A DNA stretch of 64,000 nt from Trifolium pratense (Eukaryota > Streptophyta > Magnoliopsida > Fabales > Fabaceae), in the NCBI RefSeq assembly GCF_020283565.1, contig NC_060063.1, positions 21,940,777 through 22,004,776 of the forward strand, read 5' to 3'. A program made the position numbers and the translations under genes. Below are positions 9,882-22,554 of this stretch, in pieces; positions within the stretch are counted from its first letter, which is position 1; the number at the start of each line of letters is the position of its first letter. Below the pieces are notes generated by a model. It made no database searches, was not told the origin of the DNA, and was given only the letters and a program-made list of their open reading frames with translations.

Positions 9882-12800
9882 GTGTTACCACATGTGGCAC
9901 CACATCAGCAAAGATGGCAGAGACCTAGATTTATACCTAGACCCAGAAGCAGGTACCACTCATGGAGATGTCATCACTGTGGAAGAAAGGGGCACATAAG
10001 GCCCTACTGCTACAAATTGTATGGGTATCCAAGTGAAATTCTTCAAGAGTCTGAACCATCCATTACTAAAACAAGGATGGAATGGAAACAAAAGGATGAT
10101 ACAACCAATATCAAGGAGTATACAGCTGAAAGCAGTGGGAAAAGTTTGATTGCCCATACGTCTCTCAGAGCCTCATCAAAAGAAGATTGGTACTTTGATA
10201 GTGGTTGTTCCAGACACATGACTGGTGTTGAAAAGTATTTGAAGGAGGTAAAATCCTATGCCACAAGTTTTGTGACATTTGGAGATGGAGCAAAGGGGGA
10301 AATTAAAGGTATTGGAAGACTGATTGACCATGGTCTACCAAAACTTGAAAATGTTCTCCTTGTAAAAGGGCTAACTGCCAATCTAATCAGTATAAGCCAA
10401 CTATGTGATCAAGGCATGAAAGTCAACTTTACAAAAAATGAATGTCTTGTCAGCAATAATGGAGGAGACATCCTTATGAGGGGTGTTAGATCAAAGGACA
10501 ACTGCTACCTGTGGATCCCTCTTGAAGAAGCTAATGTATCTACATGTCTCTTAACTAAAAATGAAGAGGTTAAGCTGTGGCATCAAAAATTAGGACACCT
10601 TAACCTGAAGAGCATGAAGAGAGTCATATCTGAAGAAGCTATCAGAGGACTACCAAGTTTACAGATACAGGAAGGCAACATCTGTGGTGAATGTCAGATT
10701 GGGAAGCAAACCAAAGTGTCGCACCAGAAGTTGCAACACTTGTCCACTTCTAGAGTTCTTGAGTTACTACATATGGATCTGATGGGGCCCATACAAGTTA
10801 AGAGTCTTGGAGGTAAGAAATATGTTCTTGTTGTTGTTGATGACTTCTCTAGATATACTTGGGTCAATTTCATTAGGGAAAAATCTGAGACTTTTGAAGA
10901 ATTCAAAAATCTTTGCTTACAACTTCAAAAGGAGAAAGATTGTAGTATTGTAAGAATCAGAAGTGACCATGGTAAGGAGTTTGAAAACTCTAAATTTGCT
11001 GATTTTTGTGCTGCTGAAGGAATAGCTCATGAATTTTCTTCACCAATTACACCTCAACAAAATTGTGTGGTTGAAAGAAAGAACAGAACCTTACAAGAAT
11101 CTGCTAGAGTGATGTTGCATGCCAAAAATGTTCCTTACAAGTTCTGGGCTGAAGCCATGAATACAGCATGTTACATTCACAATAGAGTAACATTAAGAAA
11201 AGGTACTGCTACAACACTGTATGAACTATGGAAGAATAGGAAGCCTACTGTAAAATATTTCCATGTGTTTGGGTCAAAATGTTACATTTTGGCAGATAGA
11301 GAACCTAGGAGAAAATTGGACCCCAAAAGTGATGAGGGGATATTTTTAGGTTACTCAACCAACAACAGAGCCTACAGAGTTTTTAACTCCAGAACAAGAA
11401 CTATGATGGAATCAATAAATGTTGTTGTTGATGATAGTGATACAACAAGCGCAGATCCAGCTGAAGAGACAGATGTCATCACACCTGTCCCAACACTAGA
11501 TGATGATCAAACTGAACCTGAACCTGATCAACATTCTGAATCTACTTCAGAGGCTCCTAGACCAAACAAGGGACCATCTACTAGAACACAGAAGAATCAT
11601 CCTCTGGAACTTGTCATTGGAAATCCAAATCAAGGAATTGCAACAAGAAGATCAAAAGAAGCAATCTCCAACTCTTGCTTCATATCCAAGATTGAACCAA
11701 AGAATGTTAAAGAAGCTTTGACTGATGAATACTGGATCAATGCTATGCAGGAGGAACTAACTCAGTTCAAAAGAAGTGAGGTATGGGATCTAGTACCTAG
11801 ACCAGATGGTATAAATGTTATTGGTACAAAGTGGGTCTACAAGAACAAAACTGATGAAAACAGTGACATTACTAGAAATAAAGCCAGACTTGTAGCACAA
11901 GGATACACCCAGATAGAAGGAGTAGATTTTGATGAGACTTTTGCTCCAGTAGCCCGCTTGGAGTCCATAAGATTGCTCTTAGCTGTGGCATGCATCTTAA
12001 AATTCAAGTTATATCAAATGGATGTAAAGAGTGCATTCCTAAATGACTATCTAAATGAAGAGGTATATGTTGAACAACCAAAAGGGTTTGTAGATCCAAG
12101 TTTTCCTAACCATGTCTACAAACTAAAGAAAGCTCTCTATGGATTGAAACAAGCCCCTAGAGCATGGTATGAAAGATTGACTGAATTCCTTGTCAGCCAT
12201 GGATACAAGAAAGGTGGCAATGATAAAACCTTGTTTGTAAGAGAGGAGAAAGGGAAGCTAATGATAGCTCAGATATATGTGGATGATATTGTATTTGGAG
12301 GAATGTCGCGACAAATGGTGGAACATTTTGTGCATCAAATGCAATCTGATTTTGAAATGAGTCTTGTAGGTGAACTAACTTATTTCTTAGGTCTTCAAGT
12401 CAAACAAATGGAAGACACCATATTTATCTCTCAGGAAAAATATGCAAGAAACATTGTGAAGAAATTTGGAATGGAAGGTGGTAGTCACAAAAGGACACCT
12501 GCACCTACACATTTGAAGCTTACCAAAGATGAGAAAGGGATTGATGTGGATCAAAGTCTCTACAGAAGTATGATTGGAAGCTTGTTATATCTCACAGCTA
12601 GCAGACCTGATATCATGTTTGCAGTAGGTGTTTGTGCTAGATATCAATCTGAGCCTAAGATGAGCCATCTGACTCAAGTAAAGAGAATCTTCAAATATGT
12701 CAATGGAACATGTGGCTATGGAATTTTATACTCTCATGGTAATGATTCTACACTAGTTGGCTATTGTGATGCAGATTGGGCAGGAAGTGCTGATGATAGA

Positions 12801-13226
12801 AAAAGCACCTCTGGTGCATGTTTCTTCTTGGGAAGCAATCTAGTATCTTGGTTTAGTAAGAAGCAGAATAGTGTGTCTCTATCCACAGCTGAGGCAGAGT
12901 ATATAGCAGCTGGTAGTAGCTGCTCTCAATTGTTATGGATGAGACAAATGTTGAAGGAGTATAGTGTTGAGCAAGATGTCATGACACTCTACTGTGATAA
13001 TCTGAGTGCTATAAATATCTCTAAAAATCCTATCCAGCATAGTAGGACCAAGCACATTGATATACGACATCATTTTATAAGAGAACTTGTGGAAGAAAAA
13101 ATTGTTACACTTGAACACATTGCATCTGAAGAACAGTTGGCAGATATTTTTACAAAGGCTTTAGATGCGAATCAATTTGAAAATTTGAGAGGCAAACTTG
13201 GAATTTGCCTTTTTGAAGACAAATAG
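9882..13226 (+). CDS. pol: Pol polyprotein of Sirevirus A (end of Gag, PR, IN, RT, RNase H)
   Basis: This is the same reading frame as gag, separated only by the TAA at 9879; it has no start codon of its own near the beginning. Order, counting residues from 9882: zinc knuckle [14 protein letters not shown] (~30), aspartic protease DSG (D106), GAG-pre-integrase HHCC region (~235-275), integrase core D299, D362, E398 with exact D-35-E spacing, reverse transcriptase YVDD (Y799), and RNase H ([18 protein letters not shown]) to the end. Normally glycine-bearing motifs are altered: [12 protein letters not shown] in integrase and [11 protein letters not shown] in RT. With the upstream stop this points to decay. 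The C-terminal region is complete, so length is close to normal for the family. Confidence 0.93.
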   Translation: MLPHVAPHQQRWQRPRFIPRPRSRYHSWRCHHCGRKGHIRPYCYKLYGYPSEILQESEPSITKTRMEWKQKDDTTNIKEYTAESSGKSLIAHTSLRASSKEDWYFDSGCSRHMTGVEKYLKEVKSYATSFVTFGDGAKGEIKGIGRLIDHGLPKLENVLLVKGLTANLISISQLCDQGMKVNFTKNECLVSNNGGDILMRGVRSKDNCYLWIPLEEANVSTCLLTKNEEVKLWHQKLGHLNLKSMKRVISEEAIRGLPSLQIQEGNICGECQIGKQTKVSHQKLQHLSTSRVLELLHMDLMGPIQVKSLGGKKYVLVVVDDFSRYTWVNFIREKSETFEEFKNLCLQLQKEKDCSIVRIRSDHGKEFENSKFADFCAAEGIAHEFSSPITPQQNCVVERKNRTLQESARVMLHAKNVPYKFWAEAMNTACYIHNRVTLRKGTATTLYELWKNRKPTVKYFHVFGSKCYILADREPRRKLDPKSDEGIFLGYSTNNRAYRVFNSRTRTMMESINVVVDDSDTTSADPAEETDVITPVPTLDDDQTEPEPDQHSESTSEAPRPNKGPSTRTQKNHPLELVIGNPNQGIATRRSKEAISNSCFISKIEPKNVKEALTDEYWINAMQEELTQFKRSEVWDLVPRPDGINVIGTKWVYKNKTDENSDITRNKARLVAQGYTQIEGVDFDETFAPVARLESIRLLLAVACILKFKLYQMDVKSAFLNDYLNEEVYVEQPKGFVDPSFPNHVYKLKKALYGLKQAPRAWYERLTEFLVSHGYKKGGNDKTLFVREEKGKLMIAQIYVDDIVFGGMSRQMVEHFVHQMQSDFEMSLVGELTYFLGLQVKQMEDTIFISQEKYARNIVKKFGMEGGSHKRTPAPTHLKLTKDEKGIDVDQSLYRSMIGSLLYLTASRPDIMFAVGVCARYQSEPKMSHLTQVKRIFKYVNGTCGYGILYSHGNDSTLVGYCDADWAGSADDRKSTSGACFFLGSNLVSWFSKKQNSVSLSTAEAEYIAAGSSCSQLLWMRQMLKEYSVEQDVMTLYCDNLSAINISKNPIQHSRTKHIDIRHHFIRELVEEKIVTLEHIASEEQLADIFTKALDANQFENLRGKLGICLFEDK

Positions 13227-13422
13227 CAGTTACAGCATGTAATGCGTGTAACTACCTCCAATCCGCCTCTTCACTTAAAGTTACACGCTAATCAAGGGAG
13301 TTTTCATTCAACCATAATCATTACTTTTCTTCCATTCTCTCTCTCACGCTCAAAATCTCTCCAACTTCCTCATCAACATTTCTCTAATCTTTACTTCTCT
13401 CAGAAAATTTTACTCAATAATC

Positions 13423-14289
13423 ATGTCTGACTCTGCAAAATCTTCACCAACCAAGACCAATGATGTTCCATCGCTACAACAAATGGTGATAGATGCTATT
13501 CCTCTCAACACCATACCTCCCACAAGTCCAACGATGAGGAGAAAATCAACTGCAAAGAAGGATAAATCATCACGAACAAGTACAAATCCTTCATCTCCTG
13601 CTTCAATTAAAGGTTCAAAGCGTAAAAGCAAGAAAGCGAAAGGTGAATCGAGTAAGGCGTTTACAATGTCTGAGCTTCACATTGATCCACTTTCATCGAG
13701 TGGTGCTGCAACGCCTGTCGCTAATCCTACAGTTGAGAATGTTGATACATCTGGTAAGACTTCTGTTAATTTAGGTCTTAATTTACCAAAATCTGATAAA
13801 ACCCTAGGTGTAGAGACCCCTGCTATATCTGGAAATTTGGGGAAAAGTATTCATAACTCCCCTGTTGCTGTTGATGCTAATATTGGTGCTTCTACTGAGA
13901 CCAATAATGATGTTGCTGATGAGTCCATTAAGAAAACTGCTCCTGAGACTCATGTTGCGCCAAGTGCTGCAACACATGGCGCTGCGCCAAATGTGGTGCC
14001 AGATGTTACCACATCCTTGGAACAAGAAAATCTGGTGGACTATTCTGAGTCTGATGAGAGTCCCCAACCTAAGGATGCTGATAAAGAGATTGCTGCTGAT
14101 AAGGTTGTAAATGAAAATCCTGAGGTTATAATTGTCAATGAAACAACTGTGAGTGACAAGTCTATTCCTGCAAATTCTGAGGCTAGTGTGGCTAGGAGGA
14201 CTAGAAGTAGGGCTGGTAAAGGTGTAGAGACTGCCAACACACCTGTCCAAACACCCAAACCATCTAGGGCTGGAAAAAGTACTGGTAGA
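13423..14289 (+). pseudogene. Envelope-like ORF of Sirevirus A, first part
   Basis: This ORF follows pol after ~200 bp and starts at an ATG after a pyrimidine-rich leader. It is low in hydrophobic residues and rich in S, T, P and K, with a basic Lys/Arg cluster near residues 45-75 and a TRSRAGKG segment near 260. It corresponds to the N-terminal part of the extra ORF that Sireviruses of the SIRE/Maximus group carry behind pol, called envelope-like although its function is unproven. No signal peptide or membrane span is visible. The reading frame is cut after codon 289 by Sirevirus B, which duplicated GTAGA (14285-14289). The rest lies at 27705-28907. Confidence 0.75.
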
Positions 14290-15384
14290 TGTTGGAACAA
14301 AATTGATTTAAAAATGTTTGCCCCTAAATCTATAAAGGTTTTGATGATAACAAAGTATTAATTAACAATTGGAAGGACTAAAAATTTATTTTAAGTGCGC
14401 AGATATAAGCATCATATAAGCTCTGAGTGAAGCTCAGAGGATGTGAATTCAGAAGTTCACAAGCGCTCAGAAGATGTTGGACTTCAGAAGATGCAACCTT
14501 CAGATGATGAAGTCTTCAGAACTTCTTGAGTGACTAAAGCTTCATCAACCTCTGAAGATCTTTTGGACATCTGTGAAGATTCCCTTTGCAAGTCAACTCT
14601 TCTACCAATGAAGAAAAGGACCTTTCAAGCCTGATCAGTTCAGCTACTCTTGTTTTGTCTGTCCTCTTTTGAGAACGTGGGTCTTCAGACTTGTTAGCTG
14701 AATAAGGAAAGTCTTCTCTGCTGTAGTCAAAGTACCTGAAACTCTTTCTTAGTTTTGGATACAACCAAACTGCATCAAGACAGACTGCTTGAAGACAAAA
14801 GATTATCAACTCCAACGGTTCTTTTTACAACGGCTCTTTTCTAGTGGTATATATATACTAGAAGAATCAGCTACAACAACATATACATTATTAAGGATTG
14901 AACGTGCGTTGAACAACCTCTGAACTTTGTGATATACAAGCTCTGAACCGCTATCAAGTGTTTTTGCACTTTAGTCAAATACTTTGTACTCTCTGTATTT
15001 GTTCTCTTTAGGTTCATCTAAGAGCAATTGTATATTTTCATATACTTTACTATTACTTGAGAAAGCTTAAGCTTGTGTGCTTAAGTGTGAAGTCTTAAGC
15101 TTGTGTGCTTGAGCATTGTTGAGAAGTCTCTTGCTTGTGTGCTTGAGCAGGTGTAATCTTGTGTGATTATAGTGAACTCCCTTGGAAGTGCAAGGGGACT
15201 GGACTACTCTCATTTTGTGAGAGGAACCAGTATAAATTGCTTGTGTGATCTCTCTCTCTCTCTCTATCTTGTTATTATTTGTGTTATTTATCCGCTGCTA
15301 ACTTAGTTGAGTTAAGAACTTGAAAAAGTTTTAACTTAGCTAAAACACAATTCAACCCCCCCTTCTTGTGTTTTCACACCTTCA
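14290..15384 (+). repeat. 5' LTR of Sirevirus B
   Basis: Begins TGTTGGAACAAAATTG and ends CACCTTCA. TATATATATA at 14848-14857 is the likely TATA box. It contains many CTTCAGAAG/CTCAGAAG repeats and several copies of CTTGTGTGCTT (about 15070-15150). Its minus strand has a 93-codon open frame, present in both LTRs, that I regard as chance. Confidence 0.93.
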
Positions 15385-15386
15385 AT

Positions 15387-15398
15387 TGGTATCAGAGC
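15387..15398 (+). other. Primer-binding site, initiator tRNA-Met type (Sirevirus B)
   Basis: TGGTATCAGAGC, two bases after the LTR, matches the standard Ty1/copia primer site exactly. Confidence 0.92.
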
Positions 15399-15453
15399 TC
15401 TGGTCTGTTACTTTCACTTAACAGTGAGACAGTAAAGATCTTGTGAGAACACT

Positions 15454-17847
15454 ATGTCTGGAGGAGACGATAGTAGCACTAGAACAACCGGTGAAGCCGG
15501 TGAGGCCAGTGGTGCTGGTGGTGGTCCAAGAAATGCTTTTGGTTTTGACTACTTAAGTAATGAATCACATGAACATAGTGGCAATAGAAAAGCCCCTATA
15601 TTCAATGGTGATGCATCATTATTTGAGTGGTGGAAGGAAAGATTGTATAGCAATATTACTGCTATTGATCATGAGTTGTGGGATTTGGTTGAGCTGGGAG
15701 TAACTTTTGAAAACTTAAATGAACATGGAAGATTGTCCATTGAGCATAGAAAGTTACTCACACCAGCTAACTTAAAGACTTACACTAAGCATCATAGAGT
15801 AAAGGACATTGTTGTTGGTGCTATTAGACATGAGGATTATGTCAGAATAGAGAACAAGTCTACTGCTAAATCTATCTTTGATTCTATGTGTGCTACCTAT
15901 GATGGTAATGAAAAGGTTCAAGAGGCTAAAGCTAGTCTTTTGATAAGGCAATATGAACTATTCACTATGCAACAAGATGAAAACATTGAGACTATGTTTA
16001 CAAGGTTTCAAATCCTTGTATCTGGTCTTAAAGCTCTTAAGAGAAGTTATTCCACCTATGACCATGTTCAGAAGATTCTGAGAAGTCTTCCTATTGCTTG
16101 GAGACCCAAGGTCACTGCAATAGAGGAAGCTCAAAATCTCAAGACTCTGAGTCTTGAAGCTCTGATAAGCAATCTCAGAAGCCATGAGATGGTTCTGGAT
16201 GCTGACTCAGAAACTAAGAAGAAGTCCAAGTCAGTGGCTTTACAGTCAACTAGGACTACTTCTAAGGCTCTTAAGACTCAGCTTCTTGATATTGAAGAAG
16301 AATCTTCTGCTGATGGTCAAGAGGATGAGATGAATGAGGATGAGTTTGCTTTATTCACCAAGTTTCAGCAATGGAACAGATTTAACAAAAGAAATTTCAG
16401 AGGTAACAGCTCCAGAAATTTTGTCAGCAAAAAGGATGATCAGAAGAACTGCTTCAACTGTAAGAAGCCAGGACACTTTATTGCTGATTGTCCAGAAATG
16501 TCTGCTAAAGACAAAAGCAAAAGATACAGCTCAAAGAAGCAACAATTCAAGAGTAAATTGAGAAAGAGTCTGATGGCTACCTTTGAAGAGCTATCATCTG
16601 AGGAAGAAGTTGAGGAAGAAGAAGAGGCAAATCTAGCCCTGATGGCTTCAACTGACTCAGATGCAGACTCAGACGATGAATCAGAATCAGATTCAGAAGT
16701 AACTGATGAGGTATTTTCTGACTGCTCTAAATCTCAACTTATAACTGCACTTAACAAGGTCATTGAGAAACATCTCAGAGTGTTAAGTAAACAAAAAGTT
16801 TTACAAGAAAAGCTTAACACTCTGACTGAACAAGCAGAACATTTTCAAGGTCTATATCAAGAAACTCTGAATAGAGTAAATGACTTTGAAAAGGGTTGTG
16901 CTGTTTGTCACAAACCTATTGATGAGCAGGAAATAGCTCTTCAACAGTTTGTGCATCTCAACCTTGGTAAGAGCAAAGCTGCTAATCTTGTTTATAATGT
17001 CATGAGACATAGAGGAGAGGGACTTGGCTATGAATATGGTAGAACATATTCAAAGCTGAAGACCTCTGCCAAAAAGGTTGGAAAATCTTGGGTTTATTAT
17101 GTTGTTCCACAAAGTAAAGAGGGAAAGAATCTTGGTAGTGTTGAAAATGACAAAGATGATCTGAGTAATTTAGAAGCTGACAGCTCAGAGGAACCCAGTT
17201 CCTCAGGATTTGGAGAAAGAAGTTCAGAAGATAGAAGTTGTTCAGAACCTGAGAACATCAGTTCAGAAGTTCTGAAAGCTTCAATATCTGAGACTTCAAA
17301 TTCTGGATCCAAAGGAACTTCAGTACCTGAAGCTAGTCAATCTAAAAGATCAGAAGTTTTTAAAAGAAAAAATTCTAAATCTCAGATGGAGTACAAGACT
17401 CAGATTATTTATGATTCTAGAGTCAGTAGATATAATCAATCAGAACATGGGATTGGTGATAAATACAAACCCTGGAATCATAAACAATCCAAATCCTGGA
17501 ATAATAACAGATTTCAAAAGAAAAGGTTTCAAAAAGGTCATTATTCCAAACCAAGATTTTTCTCTAACACTAGACAACATAGTAAGCATGTATGGACTAA
17601 CAAGCGTGGACCCAGAAGATGGGTACCAAGAGCTGAAATAATGTATCATTCAGATTTACCAACTAGGAAAGGATATGTCCTACCTAGAGTGTGGAAACAA
17701 GTCTTATGCAAAGGAAGAAGGGCTTATGTCCTAGACCAATGGCTGACAAGTTCTCAAGTTAACAATCAGAACTTGATAAATGAAGAGGAAGAATACTGGG
17801 ATGACTTTATCATTAACCTTGATGAAGAGTTCTATCGCAATGATTAA
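15454..17847 (+). CDS. gag: Gag of Sirevirus B
   Basis: A 797-residue Gag, long as is usual in Sireviruses. The ATG lies 55 bp after the primer-binding site. After a Gly/Ser-rich start, the copia Gag domain spans roughly residues 45-260 ([19 protein letters not shown]), followed by a CCHC knuckle [14 protein letters not shown] from C333, an acidic stretch (~375-420), a coiled coil (~430-480), a CxxC (CAVCHKP, ~488) and a basic C-terminal third. It ends at TAA 17845-17847. The pol frame opens only at 17844, after a TGA at 17841-17843, so the two frames overlap by 4 nt. Pol is in the -1 frame relative to Gag. Confidence 0.93.
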   Translation: MSGGDDSSTRTTGEAGEASGAGGGPRNAFGFDYLSNESHEHSGNRKAPIFNGDASLFEWWKERLYSNITAIDHELWDLVELGVTFENLNEHGRLSIEHRKLLTPANLKTYTKHHRVKDIVVGAIRHEDYVRIENKSTAKSIFDSMCATYDGNEKVQEAKASLLIRQYELFTMQQDENIETMFTRFQILVSGLKALKRSYSTYDHVQKILRSLPIAWRPKVTAIEEAQNLKTLSLEALISNLRSHEMVLDADSETKKKSKSVALQSTRTTSKALKTQLLDIEEESSADGQEDEMNEDEFALFTKFQQWNRFNKRNFRGNSSRNFVSKKDDQKNCFNCKKPGHFIADCPEMSAKDKSKRYSSKKQQFKSKLRKSLMATFEELSSEEEVEEEEEANLALMASTDSDADSDDESESDSEVTDEVFSDCSKSQLITALNKVIEKHLRVLSKQKVLQEKLNTLTEQAEHFQGLYQETLNRVNDFEKGCAVCHKPIDEQEIALQQFVHLNLGKSKAANLVYNVMRHRGEGLGYEYGRTYSKLKTSAKKVGKSWVYYVVPQSKEGKNLGSVENDKDDLSNLEADSSEEPSSSGFGERSSEDRSCSEPENISSEVLKASISETSNSGSKGTSVPEASQSKRSEVFKRKNSKSQMEYKTQIIYDSRVSRYNQSEHGIGDKYKPWNHKQSKSWNNNRFQKKRFQKGHYSKPRFFSNTRQHSKHVWTNKRGPRRWVPRAEIMYHSDLPTRKGYVLPRVWKQVLCKGRRAYVLDQWLTSSQVNNQNLINEEEEYWDDFIINLDEEFYRND

Positions 17848-17849
17848 AG

Positions 17850-20800
17850 TTGTTTCTCATACAGCCTGCCACTCAAAGAAGTATCATGAAACACTCATGG
17901 TATCTGGATAGTGGATGTTCAAGGCATATGACTGGTGACAAACAACTATTTTCCAAGCTGACTATGAAAGAAGGAGGATCTGTTGGCTTTGGAGGTAATC
18001 AAAAGGGAAAGATAATAGGTACAGGTACAGTAGGTAATTCTTCCCTATCCATTAATGATGTTTGGTTAGTTGATGGACTCAAACATAACCTATTGAGCAT
18101 AAGTCAATTTTGCGACAATGGTTATGTAGTTGTCTTTAATAAGGAATCATGTACTGTGTCTAAACAATCTGATAACTCCATGGTATTCAAAGGTCTGAGA
18201 AAGAATAATGTTTATAAAATTAATCTTTCTGACTTGAATGAACAAAAAGTGTTGTGTCTTTTGACCTTGAGTGAAGAAAAATGGATCTGGCATAAGAGGT
18301 TAGGCCATGCTAACTGGAGGTTAATCTCTAAGCTTAGCAAGCTTGACCTTGTCAGAGGTTTACCAAAAATCAAATATCACTCAAACACACTTTGTGGTTC
18401 ATGTCAAAAAGGAAAGATTACAAAATCATCTTTTAAACCTAAGAACATTGTTTCTACCTCAAGACCATTGGAACTTCTTCACATTGATCTTTTTGGGCCA
18501 GTTCACACTGCCTCTATCAATGGAAAGAAGTATGAATTAGTAATTGTTGATGATTACAGTAGATGGACTTGGGTAAAATTCCTAAGAACAAAAGATGAAG
18601 CTTATGATGAGTTTAGCATCTTCTGCAAACAAATTCAAAATGAAAAAGGCTACACTATTTTAAAAGTTAGAAGTGATCATGGTGGAGAATTTGAAAATGA
18701 ACCTTTTGAAAACTTTTGTGAAAAATATGGCATTCTGCATGAATTCTCTTCTCCTAGAACTCCTCAACAAAATGGGGTTGTAGAAAGGAAGAATAGAACT
18801 CTGCAAGAAATGGCCAGAACCATGATGCATGAAACAAATGTAGCAAAGTTTTTATGGGCAGAAGCTGTAAACACAGCATGTTATGTTCAAAATAGAATCT
18901 ATATCAGATCTAAGTTGAACAAAACTGCTTATGAATTGTTCAAAGGAAGAAAACCTGATATTTCTTATTTTCATCAGTTTGGATGTACGTGTTACATCTT
19001 AAATAACAAAGTCCATCTAAAGAAATTTGATGCTAGAGGTTATAAGGGTATTTTTATAGGATACTCTGAACGCTCAAAAGCATACAGACTGTATATTTCT
19101 GAAACACACACTGTGGAAGAAAGTATGCATGTCAAATTTGATGACAAAGAGCCTGACCAAGTGTCAGAGCTTGTGGAAGGTTTGTCTAGATTTCAGGTAT
19201 CAGAGGATCAATATTCAGATATTCCAAACTACTCAGAACATCCATTCTCTGAAGAACCTCTGAATATAATAGTTCCTACAGACTCTGAACAACAAAGAAC
19301 TGAAGCAACTGCTGAACCTGATGTTGATGAGTCTGAAGATGATGAGCCCCCAAGAAATACTTTCAAATACAAATCATCACATCCAGAGGAACTGATATTA
19401 GGCAACAAGGATAGTCCAAGGAAGACAAGATCTCAACTGAGAAATGAGGAATCATTAGTTGGTCTTATCTCAATGATGGAACCTTCAAAGATTGATGAAG
19501 CTCTGAAAGATGATGCTTGGATTGTAGCAATGCAAGAAGAGCTGAATCAATTTCAAAGAAATGATGTCTGGACTCTAGTGCCCAAACCTTCACACAAGAA
19601 CATTATTGGAACAAAATGGGTATTCAGAAACAAGCTGAATGAACAAGGTGAAGTGGTAAGAAACAAGGCTAGATTGGTTGCACAAGGTTATAGTCAACAA
19701 GAGGGGATTGACTATACTGAAACCTTTGCACCAGTTGCTAGGCTTGAAGCAATCAGGTTACTTCTATCTTATGCAGTTAATCATGGAATAACCCTGTATC
19801 AGATGGATGTTAAAAGTGCCTTCTTAAATGGTTTTATTTCTGAAGAAGTGTATGTTAAGCAACCTCCTGGTTTTGAAGATGTCTCAAACCCAGAACATGT
19901 TTTTAAATTGAAGAAATCACTGTATGGTCTGAAACAAGCTCCAAGAGCTTGGTATGATAGACTCAGTAATTTCCTTCTTGAAAAGGGTTTTGAAAAAGGG
20001 AAGGTTGACTGCACACTCTTTAGAAAAACAACCAAAGAAGACATTTTAATCATTCAAATTTATGTTGATGATATTATCTTTGGTTCAACTAATGCTTCTT
20101 TGTGCAAGAATTTTTCTAAGATAATGCAGGATGAATTTGAAATGAGCATGATGGGAGAATTGAAATTCTTTCTTGGAATTCAAATCAATCAGAAGAAGGA
20201 AGGAACTTATGTTCATCAATCAAAATATACCAAGGAACTTCTGAAGAAATTCAATCTAGATGACTGCAAGATAATGAACACTCCTATGCATTCAACTACC
20301 AACATGAGCAAGTCAGATGATGAAGGAAAAGTAGATCAAAAGGTCTACAGAGGTATGATTGGTTCCTTACTCTATCTGACAGCCTCTAGACCAGATATTT
20401 TATTCAGTGTATGCTTATGTGCAAGATTCCAGTCAGATCCTAGAGAATCTCATCTTACAGCTGTAAAGAGAATCTTTAGGTATCTGAAAGGAACAACTAA
20501 TCTTGGACTTCTCTATAAGAAATCCAATGATTATGTGCTAAATGGATTCTGTGATGCTGACTATGCTGGAGATAAAATTGAAAGAAAATCCACAAGTGGC
20601 AATTGTCAATTTGTTGGTGAAAACCTTATCTCCTGGGCTAGTAAGAGACAAACTACTATAGCTTTGTCTACAGCAGAAGCAGAATACATTTCAGCAGCTA
20701 AGTGTTGTACACAACTACTCTGGTTAAAATATCAGTTAGAAGATTATCAGGTAAGCAGTAACAATATTCCTTTATATTGTGACAATACTGCAGCCATTCA

Positions 20801-21008
20801 TTTATCTAAAAATCCTATCCTACACTCTAGAGCCAAACATATTGAAATTAAACACCATTTTATCAGAGATTATGTTCAGAGAGGCATTATAGATATTAAG
20901 TTTGTTGATACTGAAAATCAATGGGCTGACATATTTACTAAAGCCTTACCTGTTGAAAGATTTGATTTTATAAAGAAACATCTGAACATGTTTTCAATCT
21001 CTGAATGA
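17850..21008 (+). CDS. pol: Pol polyprotein of Sirevirus B (PR, IN, RT, RNase H), intact
   Basis: About 1050 open codons. The first ATG is at 17886, just before the protease motif [13 protein letters not shown] (catalytic D20 counting from 17850). GAG-pre-integrase lies at ~145-190; integrase D213, D276 and E312 keep the D-35-E spacing; reverse transcriptase has YVDD at Y738; RNase H shows FCDADYAG and [11 protein letters not shown]. All catalytic residues I can check are present. It lies in the -1 frame relative to gag with a 4-nt frame overlap, so expression would need a frameshift exactly at the last gag codon or re-initiation at 17886, 39 nt after the gag stop. Together with near-identical LTRs, this makes it a candidate for a recently active element. 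Confidence 0.94.
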   Translation: MFLIQPATQRSIMKHSWYLDSGCSRHMTGDKQLFSKLTMKEGGSVGFGGNQKGKIIGTGTVGNSSLSINDVWLVDGLKHNLLSISQFCDNGYVVVFNKESCTVSKQSDNSMVFKGLRKNNVYKINLSDLNEQKVLCLLTLSEEKWIWHKRLGHANWRLISKLSKLDLVRGLPKIKYHSNTLCGSCQKGKITKSSFKPKNIVSTSRPLELLHIDLFGPVHTASINGKKYELVIVDDYSRWTWVKFLRTKDEAYDEFSIFCKQIQNEKGYTILKVRSDHGGEFENEPFENFCEKYGILHEFSSPRTPQQNGVVERKNRTLQEMARTMMHETNVAKFLWAEAVNTACYVQNRIYIRSKLNKTAYELFKGRKPDISYFHQFGCTCYILNNKVHLKKFDARGYKGIFIGYSERSKAYRLYISETHTVEESMHVKFDDKEPDQVSELVEGLSRFQVSEDQYSDIPNYSEHPFSEEPLNIIVPTDSEQQRTEATAEPDVDESEDDEPPRNTFKYKSSHPEELILGNKDSPRKTRSQLRNEESLVGLISMMEPSKIDEALKDDAWIVAMQEELNQFQRNDVWTLVPKPSHKNIIGTKWVFRNKLNEQGEVVRNKARLVAQGYSQQEGIDYTETFAPVARLEAIRLLLSYAVNHGITLYQMDVKSAFLNGFISEEVYVKQPPGFEDVSNPEHVFKLKKSLYGLKQAPRAWYDRLSNFLLEKGFEKGKVDCTLFRKTTKEDILIIQIYVDDIIFGSTNASLCKNFSKIMQDEFEMSMMGELKFFLGIQINQKKEGTYVHQSKYTKELLKKFNLDDCKIMNTPMHSTTNMSKSDDEGKVDQKVYRGMIGSLLYLTASRPDILFSVCLCARFQSDPRESHLTAVKRIFRYLKGTTNLGLLYKKSNDYVLNGFCDADYAGDKIERKSTSGNCQFVGENLISWASKRQTTIALSTAEAEYISAAKCCTQLLWLKYQLEDYQVSSNNIPLYCDNTAAIHLSKNPILHSRAKHIEIKHHFIRDYVQRGIIDIKFVDTENQWADIFTKALPVERFDFIKKHLNMFSISE

Positions 21009-21461
21009 AAATTCTTTTGGGCTTTTAAAGTGTAAGAGGTTATGTATATCAGAACTTATGATTCAGATCATCTGAAACACAAGCTCTGAAGTACCTAACT
21101 CTGATAGAGAATTTTTAAATATCTCAGAGGCTCTGAACTATTTAAGTGGGAAACGTTTAGTATTCACTGCTGAACAGTTGTCCATTAAAATAGCAGTTAC
21201 CGAGTAAATTTCTGCACGTGGTCTACGTGTGTCAGGTAGTGGGTGGTTAATGATGATTTTTGGTATTCAACTTTCTGTCAATTAGCGTAACTTCCCAAAT
21301 TTGCTATTTTCATGTTAATTGTACTCATTTAAATAAACTTACACAATACACTTGCACACTATTCACCTTCACAACCTACACTTTCATATTCTCTCTAAAC
21401 CTCCAACACACTTTCTTTCTCTCTCTCGTTAGTTTTCCAAACCCAACCCTAATCTCCAACA

Positions 21462-22554
21462 ATGGCCGGACCTTCGTCATCTTCTTCAACAAAGATTCCA
21501 CCGTTTATGTTCAAGAATCTTCAGATTGTTGGGAACGAGATGGAGTTTCCTGAATCTGAACTCTGCTTTCTGTCTGAGAAGATTGTGGACTTCGATAGTT
21601 TGTCTGCCAATGGTTTTGAAGTTAAGCAGTACTTTACATCACAAGGATGGGATAAGTATTTCGACATGCTTAACGGTCCTATCTACCTAGACTTGCTTAA
21701 GAAATTTTGGATGAAAGCAAGAGTGTTTGATAAACATGAAGCAAAGAAGGAAGAAATTGCTGCTATTGAGAGGGATCCTAGTCTGAAGGGTAAAACTAGG
21801 AAGGAAATGGGCTTGCTGGAATTTACAGGTGTTCAGATTAGGTCTAACATCTGTGGGATGAATATGGCTTTCTCACCAATTCATTTCAATGCTCTCCTTG
21901 GTCTACCTAACTCTGGGATAGAGTTAGATGCTTTTGAAAAGGATACCAGATATAGAGATGATCTTCTGCATCTCATCTGCACTGACTTTAAGCTGAAAGG
22001 GAAAGTCAAAGGATTGACTGACGAGTGCAGAGTGATGTTCAAGATAATCCTTGCTTCTATCAGTCCAAGAGTTGGAGGGACTGATACAATCTCCTGGACG
22101 CATCGTCATTTGTTATATTTCCTTCTGACAAGGAAGAGAGTTAATCTTGGAGATTACTTTTTTGAACGGATTTGTGAAGCAATTTTTGCAAGTAAGACTC
22201 AGAGGAAAACTACTATAGTTTATCCCAGGTTGTTGTCAGACCTTCTATATCAAGGTCACGTGGTTCAGAACCTGCAGAAGTTCCACCCAGAATTGGTTCA
22301 GAAGAAGTTTTATCCTGAGATTCTGAATGCTAGTTTTCTATCCAAGATGCGTTTGATTGCATCTAAGCCTGTTGCTCCTCCTCAAGAATTCTCTGTTAGG
22401 CTTGAAGATCGTCTGTACATTGAAGGCTACCCTGTTATTTCTGAAGCTGATGCTGAGCATGTAATTCAGGACTACTTAGAAGTGCTCAGAGGAGAAGGTT
22501 TTATTGTTGATAGGAGTATGGTTCCAAAGGCTCCTGCAAACCAGTATAACCCTT
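21462..22554 (+). pseudogene. Envelope-like ORF of Sirevirus B, first part
   Basis: Starts at ATG 21462, ~450 bp after pol. Its 364 codons resemble the putative plant transposon protein region found in Sirevirus post-pol ORFs: a WDKYFDMLNGPIYLDLLKKFW segment near residues 65-85 and a YFLLTRKRVNLGDYFFERI segment near 220. No signal peptide or clear transmembrane helix is visible, so a true envelope role is doubtful. The frame is interrupted after 22554 by the inverted solo LTR. The same frame resumes at 23816, with no other break seen. Confidence 0.8.

Noticed and set aside
14534..14815. 93-codon minus-strand ORF in the B LTR, identical at 26851-27132
   Set aside because: It is duplicated only because both LTRs are nearly identical. 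Composition and position give no support for a protein.
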